A stretch of DNA of 64,000 nucleotides from Hydrocarboniphaga sp965279055 (GTDB taxonomy: Bacteria; Pseudomonadota; Gammaproteobacteria; Nevskiales; Nevskiaceae). Shown here one piece after another: positions 43,200-51,183 of this stretch. Position 1 is the first letter of the stretch. The number at the start of each line of letters is the position of its first letter. The stretch spans positions 3,720,001 to 3,784,000 of the forward strand of contig NZ_OZ257125.1 of assembly GCF_965279055.1 (NCBI RefSeq), in the 5' to 3' direction. The position numbers and the translations under genes were made by a program. The notes below the pieces were generated by a model. It was given only the letters and a program-made list of their open reading frames with translations. It did no database searches and had not been told where the DNA came from.

Positions 43200-44045
43200 A
43201 TGAAAATATTCCGCGATCCCCTGCTGCAATTCCTCGCCATCGGCGCGCTGCTGTTGCTAGCCCAATCGCGGTTCTCGCCGGCAAACCATCGCACACAGGC
43301 CGGGCTGCAGCGCATCGAAATCCCGGCGACGCAGAGCGCCGATCTGGAGCGCAGCTTCCGCGAAGTGCATGGCCGCGCGCCGGATGCCGCCGAAGCACGC
43401 GAGCTGTCGCAGCGCTGGATCGACGACGAGGTGCTGGTGCGCGAGGCCTTGGCGCTGGGGCTGGAAAAATCCGATCCCATCGTGCGCCGCGAGCTGCAGC
43501 AGAAGCTGCGTTTCCTGCTCGAAGACACCACGCCGGTAGCGGAGCCCGGCGAAGCCGAGCTGCAGGCCTGGCTGGATCAGCACCCGCAGCAGTACGGCCA
43601 TCCCGGCCGCATCAGCTTCGACCAGGTGTTCATCAGCCGCTCGCAGCCGCAGGGCATGGACGTCACGCAGAAACTGCAGCTCGTCGACGCCGCATTGACC
43701 GCACATCCGGACGACTTTGCCACGCTCGGCGATCGCCTGCCCGGCGGCGCCAGCTGGAACGCGCAAAGCGAGACCGATCTGCGCCGCAGCTTCGGCGAAG
43801 CGTTCGCGAGCGCGGTCGCGGCGCTGCCTATCGGCGAATGGTCGGCGCCGATCCGGAGTGGCCTCGGCCTGCATCGCGTGCGCGTCAGCGCGCGCGAGCC
43901 GTTTCGCGCGGCGACGCTGGACGAGGTGCGTCGCATCGTCGCGATCGACTGCCGCCAGGCGCGCCGCGCCGCGGCCAATCGCAGCGCGCTGGATGCGCTG
44001 CGCGCGCGTTACGTCATCGTCGAAGCGACGCAGGCGGCGCGGTGA
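43200..44045 (+). CDS. PpiC-type (parvulin-like) peptidyl-prolyl isomerase, membrane-anchored
   Basis: A 281-residue protein with an N-terminal anchor (LLQFLAIGALLLLAQ). A SurA/PrsA-like helical region (about 45-125, with RWIDDEVLVREALALGLEK) follows, then a parvulin-type domain (about 130-235) in which GRISFDQVFISRS and SGLGLHRVRVSAREP are typical edges. It faces the periplasm. Its TGA overlaps the GTG of the HupE-like gene (GTGA), so the two are translationally coupled. It may help fold one of the exported neighbours such as the DUF3604 lipoprotein (inference). Confidence 0.85.
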   Translation: MKIFRDPLLQFLAIGALLLLAQSRFSPANHRTQAGLQRIEIPATQSADLERSFREVHGRAPDAAEARELSQRWIDDEVLVREALALGLEKSDPIVRRELQQKLRFLLEDTTPVAEPGEAELQAWLDQHPQQYGHPGRISFDQVFISRSQPQGMDVTQKLQLVDAALTAHPDDFATLGDRLPGGASWNAQSETDLRRSFGEAFASAVAALPIGEWSAPIRSGLGLHRVRVSAREPFRAATLDEVRRIVAIDCRQARRAAANRSALDALRARYVIVEATQAAR

Positions 44046-45091
44046 TCAAACGCCGGCTGCTGCTGATGTTGTTGCTGCTGTTCGCCGCCGGCGGCAGCGC
44101 GCAGGCCCACGAAATACGGCCGATCTTTCTCGGCATCGCCGAGCAGGCCGATGGCCGCATCGATCTGCGGCTGAAGGTGCCGGTGTTCCGCAGCGGCGAC
44201 GTCGCCGCGGTGCAGGTGCATTTTGGCGCCGCCTGCGATGCGATCGGCCAAGCGCGCAACGAGACCCGCGACGACAGCCTGCTGCAGAGCTGGAGCCTGC
44301 ATTGCGCCGGCGGCCTCGCCGGCCAGCGCCTGCAGCTGCAGGGCTTCGGCGGCCTGGTGCCCGATGGCCTGGTGTCGGTGCAATACGCCGACGGCCGTCA
44401 GGCGAGCTACGCGGTCAATCGCGATCACGCCGATCTGCTGTTGCAGACGCAGGACGAAACACGGCCGCTGCGCTCGCTCGCGGCCTATGTGCCGATCGGC
44501 ATCGAGCACGTGTTGAGCGGCCTCGATCACCTGCTGTTCGTGCTGTGCCTGATGCTGCTGGTCGCCGCGCGTGGCGGCACGCGGCGCGCCCAGCTGCAGA
44601 CGCTGCTGGCGACGATCAGCGCGTTCACGCTGGCACACAGCCTGACGCTGGCACTGGCCGTCATCGGCGGCGTGTCGCTGCCGACGGCGTCGGTCGAGAC
44701 GCTGATCGCGCTGTCGATCCTGCTGCTCGCCGTCGAGCTGGCGCGTGCCGCGCGTACACCTGAAACCAGGCCGGCGACGCTGGCTTTCCGCGAACCCTGG
44801 CTGATGGCCTTCGTGTTCGGCCTGCTGCACGGCTTCGGCTTCGCCGGCGCGTTGCTGGAAACCGGCCTGCCGGCCGCAGCGCGCGGCTGGGCGCTGCTGC
44901 TGTTCAACCTCGGCGTCGAAGCCGGGCAACTGATTTTCGTCGCGGCCGCGCTGCTGGCGATCACGATTCTGCGCGCACTGCCGACGCCGCAGCATCTGCG
45001 CAGGACACTCGTCGCTTTGCCGGTGACCGCGATCGGCAGCGTCGCCGCGGCCTGGGTACTGCAACGCGGCTGGATGATTTTTGGGGGATGA
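44042..45091 (+). CDS. HupE/UreJ_2 family membrane protein
   Basis: A 349-residue protein. The GTG at 44042 overlaps the previous stop. It has a signal peptide (LLLMLLLLFAAGGSAQA) whose cleavage would leave an N-terminal histidine (HEIRPIF). A periplasmic beta-rich domain (about 22-145) follows, then six or seven membrane helices from YVPIGIEHVLSGLDHLLFVL on, including LMAFVFGLLHGFGFAGALLE. HupE/UreJ proteins are nickel or cobalt permeases, but this longer version occurs away from hydrogenase and urease genes and its substrate is unknown. It ends 4 bp before the ATG of the DUF3604 gene. Confidence 0.87.
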   Translation: MIKRRLLLMLLLLFAAGGSAQAHEIRPIFLGIAEQADGRIDLRLKVPVFRSGDVAAVQVHFGAACDAIGQARNETRDDSLLQSWSLHCAGGLAGQRLQLQGFGGLVPDGLVSVQYADGRQASYAVNRDHADLLLQTQDETRPLRSLAAYVPIGIEHVLSGLDHLLFVLCLMLLVAARGGTRRAQLQTLLATISAFTLAHSLTLALAVIGGVSLPTASVETLIALSILLLAVELARAARTPETRPATLAFREPWLMAFVFGLLHGFGFAGALLETGLPAAARGWALLLFNLGVEAGQLIFVAAALLAITILRALPTPQHLRRTLVALPVTAIGSVAAAWVLQRGWMIFGG

Positions 45092-45095
45092 GGTC

Positions 45096-47477
45096 ATGAG
45101 CGTCGGCAAACAAATAAGCGTGTCCCTCCCCCGCCTGCGGGGGAGGGTTGGGGTGGGGGCGAGATGTCACAGCGCCGTTCCATCGTCCGCCCCCATCCCG
45201 GCCTTCCCCCGCTGCGCGGGGGAAGGAGACAAGCGCGCAAGCGTCGCTCTGCTGCTCGCAGCCGCGCTGCTGCTCAGCGCCTGCAGCCAGGGCGACGGCA
45301 GCATTCCGGTCGCGCCCGGCGTGCCGACAACGCCGGACGGCGGCTGCAGCGGCAAGGTCGCCGGCCACAAGAACGCCTACTTCGGCGATCTGCACGTGCA
45401 TACCAGCGATTCCTTCGACGCCTACTTCTTCAACTCGCTCAACGGACCGCGCGAAGCCTATCGCTTTGCGAAAGGCGAAATGGCCGGCCTGCCGACCGGC
45501 GAAAGCGATCCCGACACTGCCGGCCGCATGGTCCAGCTCGACCGGCCGCTGGACTTCACCGCGGTCACCGACCATGCCGAATATCTCGGCGACTTCCGCA
45601 CGATCTGCCAGGCCCAGGGCAATGTGCCGGCCGGCACCAACCCGGCCTGCAATATCATCGGCCAGAACACGCGCAACAACATCAACGCGCTGGTCAATGG
45701 CGATACGCCGTTCGCGACCCAGCTGATTCTCGCCGGCCTGACCGGGCTGCCGCTGACGCGCTTTGCCTGGCGCAACCAGATCGCGATCACCGACGAGGAA
45801 TACCAGCCCTGCAGCTTCACCACCTTGCACGGCTACGAATACAGCTCGCAGAAAACCGGACAGATGCTGCACCGTAACGTGCTGTTCCTCGGCGACAAGC
45901 TGCCGGCCGACGTGTTCGGCTCCGAGCAGATCACCGACGTGCTGATCGAGAACAACACCAATGACGAATGGCGGCTGTTCGACAATCTCAAGCAGACCTG
46001 CGTCGTCGCCGACGGCTGCCAGGTGCTGACGATTCCGCACAGCCTGAACCTGTCCGACGGCCGCATGTTCCTGCCACCGGATCCGGTCACCGGCATTCCG
46101 CTCGGCCGCAACGGCGATCCGCTGACCCGGGACGACGCGCAGCTGCGCGCGACCATGGATCGCGCGCTGGAGATTCATCAGCACAAGGGCAATTCGGAAT
46201 GCGCGGTCGGCCTCGAAGGCTCGTATCTGCAGGGCGAGGAAGGCTCCTGCACTTTCGAACTCAACAAGAGCGTCTGCAGCGGCCTGCCCGACGATCCGGC
46301 CTCGTGCAAGAAGTTCTGCACCGGCAACGCCGAAACCGATCCGGCTTTCTGCGGCTTCCACCAGCAGCCGACGTTCGCAGTCAGCCTCTGCGAAACCGCC
46401 GGGCCCAATGGCGCCTCGGGCCCGACGACCAACTGCACCACGCCGCTGGACATGGCGCGCAACGCGCTCGCCGAAGGCCTGCGCGTCAAGCAGGAACTCG
46501 GCGGCATCAATCCGTATCGCCAGGCCTTCATCGGCTCCAGCGACACCCACAACGGCGTGCCCGGCAACGTCAAGGAAAACGGCTGGCCAGGCCACGGCGG
46601 CGTGCTCGACAACCTGCCGCGATCGCAACTCGGCTACTGGAGCTGCGATCGCGCTTCCGAGGATCCGGCCGATCCGGCGAGCTGCACCAATCGCCAGTTT
46701 CTCGATCGCGGCCGCGCCTTCAATCCCGGCGGTGTCGCCGGCGTCTGGGCCGAGCAGAACACGCGCGAGGACATCTGGAACGCGGTGCATCGCGGCGAGA
46801 CTTTCGCCACGTCCGGCCCGCGCATGCGCATCCGCAGCTTCGCCAGCTGGAACCGGCTGCCGGCGAACATCTGCGAGCGCCTGGCCAACGGCGACGACCT
46901 GATCGCGCAGGGCCTGGTCGGCGCGCGCATGGGCGGCGATCTGCCGCCGAAACCCGATGGCGCCGGCGCACCGCAGATCGCGGTGTGGGCGATGCAGGAT
47001 GCCGGCGGCAACGAGCCCGGCGCGCCGCTGCAGCGGCTGGATCTGGTCAAGGGCTGGCTCGACGCGGCAGGCCAGCCGAAAGTGCGCGTGTTCGACGCAA
47101 TCGCGAAAACTTCCGACACGGTCGAGCCGCCGTCGAAAGACTGCAGCGTGCAGGCCGGCCGTCATCCCGAGCAGCTGTGCGCAGTGTGGAGCGATCCCGA
47201 CTTCCAGTCGGCGCGCGACGCGTTCTACTACGCACGCGCATTCGAAGTCCCGAGCTGCCGCTGGAGCGAGCATCTGTGCGCCGCCAAGGGCGTCGACTGC
47301 AGCAAGCTCGACCCGGCCAACGGCATCTTCCCGCAAGCCAGCGGCCTGCAGGGCTTCGAAGGCTGCTGCTCGATTGCCGGCACGCCGGGTAGTTTCCGTG
47401 GCAGCCGCACTTTCAATACGATCGAGGAGCGCGCCTGGGCTTCGCCGATCTGGTACGACGCCTCGGCGAAGCAGTGA
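45096..47477 (+). CDS. DUF3604 lipoprotein with a repeat-encoded N-terminal extension
   Basis: A 793-residue DUF3604 protein (PHP-like metal-dependent hydrolase family). Metal-binding segments include YFGDLHVHTSDSFDAYFF, TAVTDHAEYLGDFR, SSDTHNGVPGN and GETFATSGPRMR. The hydrophobic core and lipobox are VALLLAAALLLSACS, with the lipidated Cys at position 63. Between the ATG and that core lie about 46 residues, most of them encoded by a palindromic repeat. No ATG, GTG or TTG exists between the end of the repeat and the signal core. The repeat is therefore either translated or has damaged the original start. It overlaps the upstream HupE-like gene's operon. Confidence 0.85.
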   Translation: MSVGKQISVSLPRLRGRVGVGARCHSAVPSSAPIPAFPRCAGEGDKRASVALLLAAALLLSACSQGDGSIPVAPGVPTTPDGGCSGKVAGHKNAYFGDLHVHTSDSFDAYFFNSLNGPREAYRFAKGEMAGLPTGESDPDTAGRMVQLDRPLDFTAVTDHAEYLGDFRTICQAQGNVPAGTNPACNIIGQNTRNNINALVNGDTPFATQLILAGLTGLPLTRFAWRNQIAITDEEYQPCSFTTLHGYEYSSQKTGQMLHRNVLFLGDKLPADVFGSEQITDVLIENNTNDEWRLFDNLKQTCVVADGCQVLTIPHSLNLSDGRMFLPPDPVTGIPLGRNGDPLTRDDAQLRATMDRALEIHQHKGNSECAVGLEGSYLQGEEGSCTFELNKSVCSGLPDDPASCKKFCTGNAETDPAFCGFHQQPTFAVSLCETAGPNGASGPTTNCTTPLDMARNALAEGLRVKQELGGINPYRQAFIGSSDTHNGVPGNVKENGWPGHGGVLDNLPRSQLGYWSCDRASEDPADPASCTNRQFLDRGRAFNPGGVAGVWAEQNTREDIWNAVHRGETFATSGPRMRIRSFASWNRLPANICERLANGDDLIAQGLVGARMGGDLPPKPDGAGAPQIAVWAMQDAGGNEPGAPLQRLDLVKGWLDAAGQPKVRVFDAIAKTSDTVEPPSKDCSVQAGRHPEQLCAVWSDPDFQSARDAFYYARAFEVPSCRWSEHLCAAKGVDCSKLDPANGIFPQASGLQGFEGCCSIAGTPGSFRGSRTFNTIEERAWASPIWYDASAKQ
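45124..45230. repeat. Variant family A palindromic repeat inside the DUF3604 gene
   Basis: CCCTCCCCCGCCTGCGGGGG followed by AGGGTTGGGGTGGGGGCG, then the inverse CGCCCCCATCCCGGCC with TTCCCCCGCTGCGCGGGGGA. It lies in frame between the start codon and the signal-peptide core of the lipoprotein, without a stop codon. Confidence 0.88.
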
Positions 47478-47488
47478 CAGCTGATTTG

Positions 47489-47606
47489 CCCTCTCCCTCC
47501 GGGAGAGGGTGGCGCGCCAGCGCCGGGTGAGGGACTCGCAGAGCAGCGCCAGAACTGCAATACCCTCACCCGGCGCTACGCGCCGACCTCTCCCGGAGGG
47601 AGAGGC
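47489..47606. repeat. Palindromic intergenic repeat pair, family A
   Basis: CCCTCTCCCTCCGGGAGAGG with TGGCGCGCCAGCGCCGGGTGAGGG, then the inverse CACCCGGCGCTACGCGCC with CTCTCCCGGAGGGAGAGG. It lies between the DUF3604 gene and the small membrane protein gene. Confidence 0.93.
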
Positions 47607-47658
47607 AAACTAAAGACTCGAATCACCCATTTCACTTCACGATCAGGAAACTTGTTCA

Positions 47659-47955
47659 ATGTTCAACAAACCGCTGGATAAACCCATGTTCTGGGCCACA
47701 CTGATTTTCGGCCTGAGCCTGTTCTACGTCATCGCCGCCGTGATCGCGCTGCGCGGCGACACGCATCACTGGAGCGTGAGCCTGTCACTGATCCTGCTCG
47801 GCCTGCACGTGCTGGAAATGCCGATGGCCTGGTTCAAGCTGCGCGCGCTGAAGCCCTCACCGATCCGCTTCCTGGTCCTGACTTTGCTGTACGGCCTGCT
47901 GTGGTGGGTGCCGGCGAGCCGCGGCCTGAATCATTCCTTCTTCCGGGTGCGCTGA
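47659..47955 (+). CDS. Small membrane protein of unknown function
   Basis: A 98-residue protein. The ATG at 47659 follows TCAGGAAACTTGTTCA. Three hydrophobic helices are apparent: FWATLIFGLSLFYVIAAVIA, VSLSLILLGLHVLEMPMAWF and IRFLVLTLLYGLLWWVPASR. It is followed directly (0 bp) by an SDR gene and so is translated with it. No family is recognised with confidence. It may recruit the soluble operon enzymes (SDR and two GST-like proteins) to the membrane (speculative). Confidence 0.75.
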   Translation: MFNKPLDKPMFWATLIFGLSLFYVIAAVIALRGDTHHWSVSLSLILLGLHVLEMPMAWFKLRALKPSPIRFLVLTLLYGLLWWVPASRGLNHSFFRVR

Positions 47956-48759
47956 GTGAAAGACCTGCGCGGCAAGCTGGCCCTGGTCACCGGCGCCAGC
48001 AGCGGCATCGGCGAGGCGATCGCGATCGCGCTGGCGCAAGCGGGCACGAACCTGATCCTGTGCGCACGCGATGCCGGGCGCCTGGCGCAGGTGCAGCAGC
48101 GCTGCATTGCGCTCGGCGTGCAGGCCGAGGCGCAGATCGCCGACGTTGCCGACGAGGCGCAGATGCAGGCGCTGGCCGAGGCGGTACACGCGCGGCACGC
48201 GGCGATCGACATCCTGATCAACAACGCCGGCGTCGTCATGGGCGGCCTGTGCTGGGAGGTCGAGGCCGAGGACTGGCGGCGGCTGCACGAGATCAACGTG
48301 ATGGGCGTGGTCCACGGCATCCGCGCCTTCGTGCCGAAGATGATCGCGCGCAGCAGTGGCGGCCACATCGTCAACATGGCCTCGGTGTCCGGCTTCGTCG
48401 GCGCGCCCGGCATGGCCACGTACAGCGCCAGCAAGTTCGCGGTGATGGGTCTGAGCGAGTCGCTGCGCGCCGATCTTTATCGTCACCGCATCGGCGTCAG
48501 CACGATCTGCCCGGGCTTCGTCAAAACACCGATACAGTCGAAAGTGAAGCTGGTCGGCACGCTGGACACGCCGCGCGGACGCGCGCGCGTCGACCGCGAT
48601 TTCGCGAAGACCACGCTGCTGCCGGAAACCGTAGCGCAGCGGACCTTGAGCGCGATCCGCAACAATCTTTCGACGGTCGGCGTCGGCCGCGAGGCACGCA
48701 TCGCGCTGGGCCTGAAGCGCTGGGCGCCGGCGCTGCTCGAACGATTCACGCGAGGCTGA
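47956..48759 (+). CDS. Short-chain dehydrogenase/reductase (SDR)
   Basis: A 267-residue classical SDR. The GTG at 47956 abuts the previous stop. TGASSGIGEAIAIAL (cofactor), LINNAGVVMGG, Ser in NMASVSGFVG and YSASKFAV (Tyr-Lys) are present. The Arg after the second strand (LCARDAGRL) suggests NADPH. A C-terminal extension with LPETVAQRTLSAIRNN resembles the membrane-associated, retinol/lipid-type SDRs. It sits 3 bp before the first GST-like gene in a four-gene operon. The substrate is unknown. Confidence 0.92.
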   Translation: MKDLRGKLALVTGASSGIGEAIAIALAQAGTNLILCARDAGRLAQVQQRCIALGVQAEAQIADVADEAQMQALAEAVHARHAAIDILINNAGVVMGGLCWEVEAEDWRRLHEINVMGVVHGIRAFVPKMIARSSGGHIVNMASVSGFVGAPGMATYSASKFAVMGLSESLRADLYRHRIGVSTICPGFVKTPIQSKVKLVGTLDTPRGRARVDRDFAKTTLLPETVAQRTLSAIRNNLSTVGVGREARIALGLKRWAPALLERFTRG

Positions 48760-48762
48760 GCG

Positions 48763-49875
48763 ATGAGCAGGCCCGAACTGACGCTGTACGCGCTGCCGCA
48801 TTCCTACTACAGCGGCAAGGTGCGCAGCTATCTGCGCTACAAGCGCATCGCCTATGTCGAAAAAGTCTCGACCTTGCGCGAATACCAGCGGCTGATCATC
48901 CCGCGCACCGGCGTCAAGTTCATCCCGGTGATCCACACCGCCGACGACGTGGTAGTGCAGGACAGCACCGCGATCATCGACTTTCTCGAAGCGCGCCATC
49001 CGCAGACGCCGATCTATCCGGCGACGCCGAAGCAGCGCCTGGTGGCGCTGCTGATGGAGCTCTACGGCGACGAATGGATGCTGCTGCCGGGCATGCATTA
49101 CCGCTGGAGTTTCTGGCACGAGAAGGCGCACATCCGCGACGTGCTCGAACACTTCGGCCTGCTGCTGTCGCCGCACGCGCCGCGGCTGATCCGGCGCATC
49201 GCCGGCCGCCAGTTCTGCCGGCCTTTCGACGGCGCGCTGCCGATGCTGGGCGTGACGCCGGCGACGATTCCGGAAATCGAAGCCAGCTACGAAGCCCTGC
49301 TCGACGAACTCAATGCGCATTTCAGTCGTCACCCGTTCCTGCTCGGCGAGCGCGCCAGCATCGGCGACTTCGGCATGATGGGCCCGATGTACGCGCATCT
49401 GGGCCGCGACTTCTATCCACTGGCGCTGATGAAACGGCGCGCGCCGCAGGTGCATGCCTGGGTCGAGCGGATGAATCGTGTCGATCCGCAAGTCGGCGAT
49501 TTCCTGCCCAACGACGAAGTGCCCGACACCCTGCTGCCGGTGCTGCGGCGTCTGTTCACCGAGTATTTTCCGGTGCTGCGCGACACCGTGCAGCGTCTCG
49601 ACAGCTGGATCGAGAAGAACCCCGAGCGGCGCATACCGCGCGTGATCGGCAGGCACCGCTTCAGGCTCGGCGCGGTCGAGGAAGAACGCATGATCTTCCC
49701 GTATGCGCAATGGATGCTGCAGCGGCCGCTGGATCATCTGGAATCGCTGAAGCATGCCGATCGCGCGGCCGTCGACGCGATGCTGGCCGAAGCCGGCGGC
49801 GAACAGGCGCTGCGCATCGACATCCGCCATCGGCTGAAGCGCGACAACAACCGGCTGGTCGTCGATCGGGCATGA
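48763..49875 (+). CDS. Glutathione S-transferase-like protein, paralog 1
   Basis: A 370-residue protein longer than typical GSTs (200-230). The thioredoxin-like N-domain (about 1-85) has LTLYALPHSYYSGKVRSYL, VKFIPVIHT and the glutathione-type QDSTAIIDFLEARHP. The helical C-domain (about 90-235) contains LLGERASIGDFGMMGPM, matching the GST_C N-capping box. An extra C-terminal region of about 130 residues is shared with the next gene. It is followed by an ATGA overlap with its paralog, so the two are probably made together and may form a heterodimer. Confidence 0.83.
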   Translation: MSRPELTLYALPHSYYSGKVRSYLRYKRIAYVEKVSTLREYQRLIIPRTGVKFIPVIHTADDVVVQDSTAIIDFLEARHPQTPIYPATPKQRLVALLMELYGDEWMLLPGMHYRWSFWHEKAHIRDVLEHFGLLLSPHAPRLIRRIAGRQFCRPFDGALPMLGVTPATIPEIEASYEALLDELNAHFSRHPFLLGERASIGDFGMMGPMYAHLGRDFYPLALMKRRAPQVHAWVERMNRVDPQVGDFLPNDEVPDTLLPVLRRLFTEYFPVLRDTVQRLDSWIEKNPERRIPRVIGRHRFRLGAVEEERMIFPYAQWMLQRPLDHLESLKHADRAAVDAMLAEAGGEQALRIDIRHRLKRDNNRLVVDRA

Positions 49876-51044
49876 GTACGAGCCAGGCCAGCCCCGAGTA
49901 CACGCTGTACCTGTTCTGGATATCGTATTTCAGCGGCAAGATGCAGGCCTATCTGAACTACAAGCGCATACCGCATCGTTGCGTAGAGCCGCAGTGGAGC
50001 GGTGAGTTGCTGCGGGAAATCCTGCCGAACACCGGCTTGATGAAAGTGCCGGTGCTGCGCACGCCGCTGGGCGAATGGCTCGCTGATTCGACACCGATGA
50101 TCGATTGGCTGGAAGCACGTCATCCGGACGGCAAGGTGATTCCGGACGACCCGGTTCAGGCTTTTTTCTGCCGGCTGCTGGAAGACTACGCCGACGAATG
50201 GCTGTGGCGGCCGGCGCTGCATTACCGCTGGAGCTACACCACCGACCAGCAGGCGCTGTCGCGGCGCTTCGCCGAGACCTTCCTGTCGAGCCAGCCGGCG
50301 CCGAACTTCATAACCGCGGCGCTGGTGCGTCGCCGGCAGAGGCTGATCTACGTCGACGGCGACGGCGTCACCGCGCAGACGCGTGCGCATGTCGAGAGCA
50401 TTTATCTGGATACGCTGGATCGGCTGCAGAAAATTTTCGAGCACCAGGATTTTCTGTTGGGCGACAAGCCCTGCCTGGCCGACTACGGCTTCTTCGCGTC
50501 GATGTTCCGCCATTTCAGCCTCGACCCGACGCCGAGCCTGATCATGCAACAGCGCGCGCCAGCCGTATTCGCCTGGGTCGCCAGGCTGTGGAATGCGCGG
50601 CATGACGACGCGCAGCTCGGCCACTGGTGCGCGGCCGGCGAGCTGCCGCCAGGCTGGGACGCGATCATCGGCGACATCGGCGCAGCCTACCTGCCCTATC
50701 TGCTGGCGAACGCGCGCGCCTGGCGCGACGGCCGCCGGCATTTCGATATCACCATTCAGGGCACGGGCTATCGCAAGCTGCCGGTCGTGCAATATCGTGT
50801 GTGGTGTCGCGAGCGTCTGCAGCAGCATTACGCGGCGCTGCCCGACGCTCAGCGTGCCGCGGTCGATGATCGATTGATCGCGGCGAATGCGCTCGAACCG
50901 CTGCTCGCCGATGGCCGCATCGCTTCCGGTTTATATGACGACGTCGAGCCGCCGCTATGCAAGCCACGTCGCTACGGCCGCCTCGAAATGCTGCGGCGTT
51001 TTTTCAGCGGTACGCATTGGCGTGTGCCAGTGGCGCGGGCTTAG
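49872..51044 (+). CDS. Glutathione S-transferase-like protein, paralog 2
   Basis: A 390-residue paralog of the preceding protein, starting in an ATGA overlap. YTLYLFWISYFSGKMQAYLN, MKVPVLRT, ADSTPMIDWLEARHPDGK and LLGDKPCLADYGFFASMF correspond to the same blocks. The C-terminal tail carries DITIQGTGYRKLPVVQYR, unlike normal GSTs. Codon use is like the neighbours, so the pair arose by old duplication. Detoxification or a glutathione-dependent step of hydrophobic-compound breakdown is likely (inference). Confidence 0.82.
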   Translation: MSTSQASPEYTLYLFWISYFSGKMQAYLNYKRIPHRCVEPQWSGELLREILPNTGLMKVPVLRTPLGEWLADSTPMIDWLEARHPDGKVIPDDPVQAFFCRLLEDYADEWLWRPALHYRWSYTTDQQALSRRFAETFLSSQPAPNFITAALVRRRQRLIYVDGDGVTAQTRAHVESIYLDTLDRLQKIFEHQDFLLGDKPCLADYGFFASMFRHFSLDPTPSLIMQQRAPAVFAWVARLWNARHDDAQLGHWCAAGELPPGWDAIIGDIGAAYLPYLLANARAWRDGRRHFDITIQGTGYRKLPVVQYRVWCRERLQQHYAALPDAQRAAVDDRLIAANALEPLLADGRIASGLYDDVEPPLCKPRRYGRLEMLRRFFSGTHWRVPVARA

Positions 51045-51052
51045 CTTTTTAT

Positions 51053-51160
51053 CCCCTCTCCCTCCGGGAGAGGGGCCGGGGTGAGGGCCTCGAAGCTTCG
51101 CGCGAACTTCGAGTCCCTCATCCGCCCCTTCGGGGCACCTTCTCCCGGAGGGAGAAGGGA
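51053..51160. repeat. Palindromic intergenic repeat pair, family A
   Basis: CCCCTCTCCCTCCGGGAGAG with GGGCCGGGGTGAGGG, then the inverse ending TTCTCCCGGAGGGAGAAGGG. It lies between the second GST-like gene and the alkylsulfatase-like gene. Confidence 0.92.
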
Positions 51161-51183
51161 ATCCGCCGTACGGAGTTCCTGAT

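Noticed and set aside
44042..45091. HupE as a hydrogenase accessory gene
   Set aside because: No hydrogenase or urease genes are in the window; the protein belongs to the longer HupE/UreJ_2 group of unknown role.
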